NCBI GenBank assembly: GCA_963774445.1
Contig: CAVZFC010000022.1
Coordinates: 248,001-312,000 of the forward strand
From: CAVUQH01 sp963774445
GTDB lineage: Bacteria; Myxococcota_A; Polyangia; Haliangiales; Haliangiaceae
Reading direction: 5' to 3'
Length of the DNA stretch: 64,000 bases
A program made the position numbers and the translations under genes. Shown here piece after piece: positions 54,244-64,000 of the stretch. Under the pieces are notes generated by a model, which worked only from the letters and a program-made list of their open reading frames with translations, did no database searches and was not told where the DNA came from. Within the stretch, counting starts at the first letter, position 1. Every line of letters begins with the position of its first letter.

Positions 54244-55712
54244 TCGAGCCGGGCGACCCGATCGGCCGGATCGATCCGATCGCGGCGGCGGCACGCCTGG
54301 CCGGACGGCGCGGGCGGGCGCTGTTGCACAGCGGTCGGGACGACGACGGCTGCGGCCGCTGGTCGTTCGTCGCCTGCGACCCGATTCGCACCGTGGAGGC
54401 CCGCGGCCGCCATATCGTGGTCCGCGGTCAGACCGGCGCGCGGCTGCGCGAGCTCGACGGTGACCCGCTCGAGGTCGTGGCCGCCGAGCTGGCCCGCCGC
54501 GACCGCGTGACGACCGATCCCTCGCCGCTGCCTCTGGCGATCGGCTGGCTCGGCTACGAGCTGGGGCAGGTGACCATGGCCCACGGCGGGCGGCTGCCGG
54601 AGCGGGAGATGGCCGGCGGCGATCCTCCGGATCTGTGGCTGGGCTTCTACGGCGCAGTCGCGCGCTGGGCGCCGAGCGCCAGCCGGCCGGCGATCGTCGG
54701 CCCCGACTCGAGCGCCCGCGCCGCGCTCGCCCGCGCGCTGGCCGACGGTCCTCGGCAGCCGGCGGCGCCGCCGCGCCTGGGCCCGCTGGTCGCCGACGAC
54801 ACCGCCGAGGCGTACCGCGCCCGGGTCGGCCGCATCCTCGACTACATCGCCGCCGGCGACGTCTACCAGGTCAACCTGGCCCGGCGCCTGGTCGCTCGCG
54901 TCGAGGTCGGCGGTGATCCGCTGGCGCTGTACACGGCGCTGGCGCGGATCGCCCCGGCGCCGTACGGCGGCCTGGTCGAGGGCGACGGCGCCACGGTGCT
55001 GTCCGGCTCGCCGGAGTTGTTCCTCCGCCGCACCGCGGGTGATTCGCACCTCGAGACCCGGCCGATCAAGGGGACGCGGCGGCGCACCGGCCAGCCGGAT
55101 CGCGACCGCGGGCTGGCCGAGGATCTCGTCGCCGACGCCAAGGAGCAGGCCGAGCACCTGATGATCGTCGACCTCGAGCGCAACGATCTGGGGCGCATCG
55201 CCGAGCTCGGCAGCGTGCGCGTCGACCGCCTGGGCTACGTGGTCGAGCTGCCGCAGCTCTATCACCTGGTGTCGCAGGTGTCGTGCCGCGTCCGCGCGGG
55301 CGTCGGCGCCACCGGCGTGCTGCGCGCGACCTTTCCCGGGGGCTCGATCACCGGCGCGCCCAAGATCCGGGCCATGCAGATCATCGACGAGCTCGAGCCG
55401 GCACGGCGCGGGCCGTACACCGGGGCCCTGGGCTGGCTCGGCTCGGGCGGCGCCATGGAGCTGGCGATCGCCATTCGCTGCGCGGTGATCAGCGGCGGAG
55501 AGCTGCGCCTGCACGTGGGCGGTGGCATCGTCGCCGACTCGACCCCCGAGCGCGAGCTCGAGGAGACCGAGGAGAAGGCGGCCGCCTGGCGCGCGTCACT
55601 GCGTCAGATCGACGTAGGTGAAGGTGGTGTGGCCGCTGGCGATCGGTACGGTCTGGGACACGTCGGGCGTGCCCCCGGCGGCGATGGCGCTGAACGCGGC
55701 CGTGTTCGCTAG
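54240..55712 (+). CDS. pabB: Aminodeoxychorismate synthase component I-like
   Basis: 490 residues from GTG 54240, overlapping pgsA by four bases. The chorismate-binding core is clear: YQVNLARRLVARVE, GLVEGDGATVLSGSPELF, RPIKGTRRRTG, IVDLERNDLGRIAELGSV, FPGGSITGAPKIRAMQIIDELEP. It converts chorismate (with a PabA glutaminase) to aminodeoxychorismate for folate, although isochorismate or anthranilate synthase assignment cannot be fully excluded. The open frame runs 117 bases into the convergent lipoprotein gene; the family-like part ends near 55600, so the true end may be earlier. Confidence 0.87.
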   Translation: MIEPGDPIGRIDPIAAAARLAGRRGRALLHSGRDDDGCGRWSFVACDPIRTVEARGRHIVVRGQTGARLRELDGDPLEVVAAELARRDRVTTDPSPLPLAIGWLGYELGQVTMAHGGRLPEREMAGGDPPDLWLGFYGAVARWAPSASRPAIVGPDSSARAALARALADGPRQPAAPPRLGPLVADDTAEAYRARVGRILDYIAAGDVYQVNLARRLVARVEVGGDPLALYTALARIAPAPYGGLVEGDGATVLSGSPELFLRRTAGDSHLETRPIKGTRRRTGQPDRDRGLAEDLVADAKEQAEHLMIVDLERNDLGRIAELGSVRVDRLGYVVELPQLYHLVSQVSCRVRAGVGATGVLRATFPGGSITGAPKIRAMQIIDELEPARRGPYTGALGWLGSGGAMELAIAIRCAVISGGELRLHVGGGIVADSTPERELEETEEKAAAWRASLRQIDVGEGGVAAGDRYGLGHVGRAPGGDGAERGRVR

Positions 55713-56372
55713 CGTCGGCACGCCGAACATCAGCGCCGCGCCGGCCGGTCCGGACAGACCGGTCTGGTCCCACTGCAGCGGGGCGCCGTTGTCGTAGAAC
55801 GGCGCGGTGGTCGACTGCAGTGGCGCGATCACCTCGGCGCCGACCGCCGGGCTGCCGGGGTCGCCGCTGTCGTACAGGTAGGCGGCGATGGCGCCGCTCT
55901 GGTCCGGCTCGGCGCCGATCAGCGTGGTCACCAGGCTGTTCCAGCTGTCGGCCCGAACGACCGGCAGTAGCACCTCTTGCGCGCCGTCGGCGCCCAGCGG
56001 GACCACCACCAGCGACGGGTGCACGCTGGCGTCGCCGGCGCCGACCTCCAGGGTGACGCTGGCCGCCGGCGACAGGGTCAGGGTGAAGTCGCCGCTTCCG
56101 TCGGCGCTGATGATCGGGCTGCCAGCAAAGACACCGACCGGCAGCCGGCCGGCGTCCGCGTCGCTGCACTGGGTGGGGAAGCGAAGGTCGGTGACCACGC
56201 AGATGTGGCCCGAGATGCTGAAGCCGCCGCCGCCCCCGTCGCCCGAGACCGCGGCGTCGGCGCCGCCGCCCCCGCCGCCCCCGCCGCCCCCGCCACCCGG
56301 GGTGGTCGGCGGGCGATCGGTGCACGCTGCGAAGAAGAGCAACAGCGACAGCCCTGGCGCCAGTGTCCGCAC
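55596..56372 (-). CDS. Lipoprotein with polyglycine linker, unknown
   Basis: 258 residues from GTG 56372. Signal with lipobox LLLFFAAC, a linker of 12 consecutive glycines encoded by GGC/GGG/GGT, then a strand-rich domain (HICVVTDLRFPTQC, DFTLTLSPAASVTLEVG, SLVVVPLGADGAQEVLLP). Two cysteines could pair. Family not recognised. It overlaps the 3' end of the pabB frame by 117 bases. Confidence 0.68.
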   Translation of the reverse strand: MRTLAPGLSLLLFFAACTDRPPTTPGGGGGGGGGGGGADAAVSGDGGGGGFSISGHICVVTDLRFPTQCSDADAGRLPVGVFAGSPIISADGSGDFTLTLSPAASVTLEVGAGDASVHPSLVVVPLGADGAQEVLLPVVRADSWNSLVTTLIGAEPDQSGAIAAYLYDSGDPGSPAVGAEVIAPLQSTTAPFYDNGAPLQWDQTGLSGPAGAALMFGVPTLANTAAFSAIAAGGTPDVSQTVPIASGHTTFTYVDLTQ

Positions 56373-56389
56373 GCCGAAACGCTACCGCG

Positions 56390-56971
56390 TCAGGACTTCT
56401 TGGCCAGCTTTTTGCTGTTGCGAGCGTCGCCCTTGCCGGACGTGCCGTCGTCGTCGTTGTCGGCGGCAGCGCCGGCCGCTGCTGGCGTCTTCGGCTCGCG
56501 GCCGATGTCGAGGAACAAGAGGCCCACCCCGATGACCAGCGCGACGTCGGCGACGTTGAAGGTGGGCCACTCGTGGTTGTAGTACTTCCAGACCACGAAG
56601 TCGGTGACGACACCGAAGACGATCCGGTCGATGAGGTTGCCGATGGCCCCGCCGGCGACCAGGCCGAGCGCGACCGTGAGCCGGCGCTGGTTGTCCGAGG
56701 CTTTGCGCAGCATCATCGAGATGGCGATCACGGCCACGATGCCGACGATGGTCAGGAAGATCCGCGCGCCGCCGGTGCCGCCGAACAGCCCGAACGCCGA
56801 GCCCGGGTTGTGCGACAGCCGCCAGTCCCAGAAGTTGTGGATGACCGTGCGGGGGATGCCGTAGCCCTCGGGGCTGGTCGGCAGGCTGTGCCGCGCCCAC
56901 AGCTTGGTCAGCTGATCCAGGAGGATCGTGACCGGCGCGACGATGAGGAAGATCTTCCAGCGACGAGACAT
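56390..56971 (-). CDS. lspA: Lipoprotein signal peptidase II
   Basis: 193 residues from ATG 56971, preceded by AGGGG. Four transmembrane helices. Conserved motifs: DQLTKLW, HNPGSAFGLF, GGAIGNLIDRIVFGVVTDFV (catalytic Asp in NLIDR) and FNVADVALVIG (second catalytic Asp). It cleaves lipoprotein signal peptides before the lipidated Cys, and the window is rich in lipoproteins. Six bases separate it from the ileS stop; the lspA-ileS pair is a common bacterial arrangement. It carries an acidic/Lys tail. Confidence 0.95.
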   Translation of the reverse strand: MSRRWKIFLIVAPVTILLDQLTKLWARHSLPTSPEGYGIPRTVIHNFWDWRLSHNPGSAFGLFGGTGGARIFLTIVGIVAVIAISMMLRKASDNQRRLTVALGLVAGGAIGNLIDRIVFGVVTDFVVWKYYNHEWPTFNVADVALVIGVGLLFLDIGREPKTPAAAGAAADNDDDGTSGKGDARNSKKLAKKS

Positions 56972-56976
56972 CGGCG

Positions 56977-59826
<2,850 letters not shown>

Positions 59827-59976
59827 CGAGAGCCCGGCACTATAGCACTTTGCCGAAGGTGCGCCGCGGCACCGCAGAGCCGCGAAATCGCACCGGACCT
59901 GCGGCTGTTGGTGGATGCTGGTGGACCGAGCCGGCGAGCTGGGATAGGACTGGCGGTCGAACGGAGAAGAAGACTC

Positions 59977-60978
59977 ATGAAGCGATTGGCTTTGGTTGCG
60001 ATGATGTTCCTGGCTGCGTGCAGCTCCAACAGCTCGAACGCCGGCCCGGATGCGGGCGGTGGCGGCGGCGACGGCGGCGGCAACGGCCCCGACGGCGGTG
60101 GTAGCAACAACCCCGACGGCGGCGGTAGCAACAACCCCGACGCGGGCGGCAACGGCGCCAAGCCGATCATCTTCACGATCGTCATGGAGAACCACGACTA
60201 CGACGAGATCGTCGGCCAGACGACCAACGCGCCGTACATCAACAGCCTGATCGACAGCTACGGCCTGGCCACCAACTACAAGGACACCGGGCACCCGTCG
60301 CTGCCGAACTACCTGAACATGATCAGCGGCGACAACCAGTACCCGGGGATCGTCAACATCGGGCCCAATCAGGTCCCGTACTTCCCGTCGTCGAACGACA
60401 ATCTCGGCCACCAGATGACCGTGGCAGGCATCCCGTGGCGGTCGTACCAGGAGGACATGGGCACGGCGTGTCGCCTGACCGACAACGGCAACTACGCCAC
60501 CAAGCACGACCCGTTCCTCTACTTCGACAACATTCAGAACGGCGCCAACAACCTGTGCGCCGACACCAGCGTCGACTTCACCGAGCTCGACGCCGATCTC
60601 GCCTCCAACGGCTACCGCTACATGTGGATCACGCCGAACCTGCTCGACGACGGCCACAACCCGACCAACGACCCGGTCACCGGCCTGAAGCAGTCCGATA
60701 CGTGGCTCAGCACGATGATCCCCAAGCTCATGGCCAGCGATGGCTATCAGGCCGGCGGCGTCATCTTCCTGACCTGGGACGAGGCCGAGGGCCGGACCGG
60801 TGACTTCGACCGGATCCCGATGATCATCATCTCGCCGCGCATCAAGAGCGCCGGGATGACCTCGGACACGGCCTACACCCACTCCAGCTACCTGGTCACG
60901 ATCGAGGACATGCTCGGCCTCCCGCATCTGGGCACGGTCACCAACGAGCCGAACATGCTCGAATTCCTGACGCCGTAG
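59977..60978 (+). CDS. Phosphoesterase-family lipoprotein (acid phosphatase/phospholipase C-like)
   Basis: 333 residues from ATG 59977, preceded by GGAGAAG. Lipobox FLAAC, then an imperfect repeat of DGGGSNNP units (about 25-60). The phosphoesterase domain starts IIFTIVMENHDYDEIVG (metal-binding Glu/Asn) and includes TGHPSLPNYL, TWDEAEGR and MIIISPRIKS. The fold matches the PF04185 alkaline-phosphatase-like superfamily. Substrate unknown (phosphomonoester or phospholipid head group). ileS is divergent from it across a 150-bp gap. Confidence 0.9.
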   Translation: MKRLALVAMMFLAACSSNSSNAGPDAGGGGGDGGGNGPDGGGSNNPDGGGSNNPDAGGNGAKPIIFTIVMENHDYDEIVGQTTNAPYINSLIDSYGLATNYKDTGHPSLPNYLNMISGDNQYPGIVNIGPNQVPYFPSSNDNLGHQMTVAGIPWRSYQEDMGTACRLTDNGNYATKHDPFLYFDNIQNGANNLCADTSVDFTELDADLASNGYRYMWITPNLLDDGHNPTNDPVTGLKQSDTWLSTMIPKLMASDGYQAGGVIFLTWDEAEGRTGDFDRIPMIIISPRIKSAGMTSDTAYTHSSYLVTIEDMLGLPHLGTVTNEPNMLEFLTP

Positions 60979-61037
60979 CCAGGCGACCGAGCCGCCGGGC
61001 CCGCCGTCGTCGGACCCTCCAGCTAGGATGCCGGTCC

Positions 61038-61505
61038 ATGAGCCAGCCCGAGCCCCATCCGCCGCGCGCTTCGTGGGACGAGTACTTCATGAACATCGCC
61101 CGCGTGGTCGCGTCTCGCTCGACCTGTCCGCGCAAATACGTCGGCGCGGTCATCGTGCGCGACCGGACGATCTTGTCGACCGGCTACAACGGGTCGATCC
61201 GCGGCCTCCCACACTGTAGCGACGTTGGCCACATGATGGAGGCGGGCCACTGCGTCGCCACCATTCACGCCGAAGCCAACGCGATCATTCAGGCGGCAAA
61301 GAACGGCGTGCTCATCGACGGGGGGACGATCTACGTCACTGCCAGTCCTTGTTGGAACTGTTTCAAGATGTGCGCCAACGCCGGTATCCGCCGAATTTGT
61401 TACGGAGAGTTCTACCGTGACGAGCGCAGCTTCGACGTCGCGCGGACGTTGGAGATCGAAATGGTTCACATTCCGCTCGCCGACCTTCCGTCCCTGCCGG
61501 GCTAG
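61038..61505 (+). CDS. dCMP deaminase-family protein
   Basis: 155 residues. Zinc-dependent deaminase motif: HAEANAI (His77, Glu79) and SPCWNCFKMC (Cys105, Cys108), with RKYVGAVIVRDRTILSTGYNG upstream. The size and motif order match dCMP/ComEB deaminases, which supply dUMP for thymidylate synthesis. It follows the phosphoesterase gene with a 59-bp gap. Confidence 0.93.
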   Translation: MSQPEPHPPRASWDEYFMNIARVVASRSTCPRKYVGAVIVRDRTILSTGYNGSIRGLPHCSDVGHMMEAGHCVATIHAEANAIIQAAKNGVLIDGGTIYVTASPCWNCFKMCANAGIRRICYGEFYRDERSFDVARTLEIEMVHIPLADLPSLPG

Positions 61506-61547
61506 CATCCCGAGCGGAAATCAGGCTAGGCTCCGTCGCTATATCCG

Positions 61548-62357
61548 ATGTTTCACCGCTGGGTAACCACGCTCGCGTTCGTCGCCGGCCTCGCGCTGGT
61601 GATTCCTCTGTCGGGAGGAGTCCCGGCAGCGGTCGCCGGGGAGTCGTCGTCGAGCCACTCGTCGCACAAGGCGAAGTCGTCGCACCGACGTCACCGGCGG
61701 CGGGCATCCCGCGACAAGAAGCACCACCGCATCAAGGTGTGCAAGAGGCGGCACGGCAAGCGCCGCTGCCGCTGGACCACCCAGTTCGCCGGTCACAACG
61801 TCGCCGCCGCCACGCTGCGCGAGACCTCGCTCGAGCGGCCCAGCGGTGACATCGACATGGAGCCGGTCAACTTCAGCGGCGAGGAGTACAAGGTCCACAT
61901 CTACGACCCCGACGGCAGCTTCGACGACGCTGCCCTGGCCGAGCTCGACCACGGCATGCGCTGCAAGCGCACCGGCAACGAGCGGGCCATCGATCCGCGG
62001 CTGTACGAGATGATGAGCCGCATCTACGATCACTTCGGCCGCAAGCCGATCATGCTGGTGTCGGGGCACCGCTACCAGAAGAACGAGAAGAGCCGCCACT
62101 TCCACGGCTCGGCCATGGACATCCGCATCGAGGGCGTGTCGATCCGCCGCCTGTACGACTACGCGTCGTCGCTCGACCGCGGCGGCGCCAAGGCGATGGG
62201 CGTCGGCATCTACCCCAACAGCGGCTTCGTCCACGTGGACTTCCGCGCCCCCGGCGCCAAGAGCTACCGCTGGACCGACTACTCCGGCCCCGGCCACAAG
62301 TCGCACAAGAAGCGGCACCACCACCACGGCAAGCGCAAGCGGCTGCCGAACTCGTAG
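61548..62357 (+). CDS. DUF882/M15-type murein peptidase
   Basis: 269 residues. Signal peptide (LAFVAGLALVIPLSGGVPAAVAG), a Ser/His/Lys/Arg-rich basic linker (about 35-75), then a D,D-peptidase-like zinc domain: LVSGHRYQKNEKSRHFHGSAMDIRI (His and Asp ligands) and SGFVHVDFRAPG (last His). It resembles YcbK/MepK, which trim peptidoglycan cross-links. A second basic/His tail (KSHKKRHHHHGKRKR) closes the protein. Converges with recN across a 61-bp gap. Confidence 0.85.
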   Translation: MFHRWVTTLAFVAGLALVIPLSGGVPAAVAGESSSSHSSHKAKSSHRRHRRRASRDKKHHRIKVCKRRHGKRRCRWTTQFAGHNVAAATLRETSLERPSGDIDMEPVNFSGEEYKVHIYDPDGSFDDAALAELDHGMRCKRTGNERAIDPRLYEMMSRIYDHFGRKPIMLVSGHRYQKNEKSRHFHGSAMDIRIEGVSIRRLYDYASSLDRGGAKAMGVGIYPNSGFVHVDFRAPGAKSYRWTDYSGPGHKSHKKRHHHHGKRKRLPNS

Positions 62358-62418
62358 CGCTTCACGCCGGTTCTCGGAGCCGGTCACCCTGAGCGCGGGC
62401 GAGGCGGCGGGCGCGACG

Positions 62419-64000
<1,582 letters not shown>

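Overview
This is a very GC-rich window from a myxobacterium (phylum Myxococcota, formerly Deltaproteobacteria). The evidence is a lipoprotein with myxobacterial Cys-rich repeats (from 8141), a metalloprotease with a Cys-rich/TM/Arg tail like MYXO-CTERM (33905-35105), a stand-alone CarD/CdnL regulator (46044), many lipoproteins with Gly- or Asp-rich linkers, and strong third-position GC. It reads as ordinary chromosome: no rRNA, tRNA, CRISPR, insertion sequence or prophage was recognised.

Layout. 0-13 kb: a UvrD-type helicase; a TetR/carotenoid-oxygenase divergon; a cyclophilin lipoprotein; several secreted or lipid-anchored proteins (beta-helix-like, PHP/CehA-like, Cys-rich repeat, esterase); an NRAMP-like transporter and a FecR-like protein. 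13-25 kb: a small barrel protein, a winged-helix regulator beside a carbon-nitrogen hydrolase, three tandem related outer-membrane-like proteins leading into an M16 protease and a CPBP protease, an orphan tail-tube-like protein, and an SH3/barrel protein. 25-38 kb: a Zn-finger ParA with a ribbon-helix-helix partner, a FIST/histidine-kinase pair, a Lys/Ala-repeat charged-helix protein, a membrane histidine kinase/response regulator pair, a metalloprotease, gltX, a second CPBP protease and a glycosyltransferase. 38.8-45.4 kb: a candidate small RNA, then complex I genes in the order nuoA-B-C-D-G-H-I on the minus strand, with E and F absent. 45-64 kb: macrodomain protein, CdnL, an MshEN-REC-TPR protein, nadB, a lytic transglycosylase, a TPR-AIM24 protein followed by pgsA and pabB, lspA-ileS, a phosphoesterase lipoprotein, a dCMP deaminase, a DUF882-type peptidase, and recN running off the right edge.

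The most striking observation concerns sequence quality or DNA modification. Six genes, including nuoD and nuoI, are each broken by a single extra base. In all six the break lies in GTTCGAC/GTCGAAC, and deleting one base to give GTCGAC restores the reading frame. Many GTTGAC/GTCAAC hexamers also carry rare codons or improbable residues that GTCGAC would repair; one is the Asn in the helicase DExx motif. The simplest reading is systematic consensus error at a modified GTCGAC motif, which would indirectly reveal a host methylation specificity. The second most interesting item is a free-standing, structured small-RNA candidate (about 38862-39090, minus strand) with its own promoter and a strong terminator.
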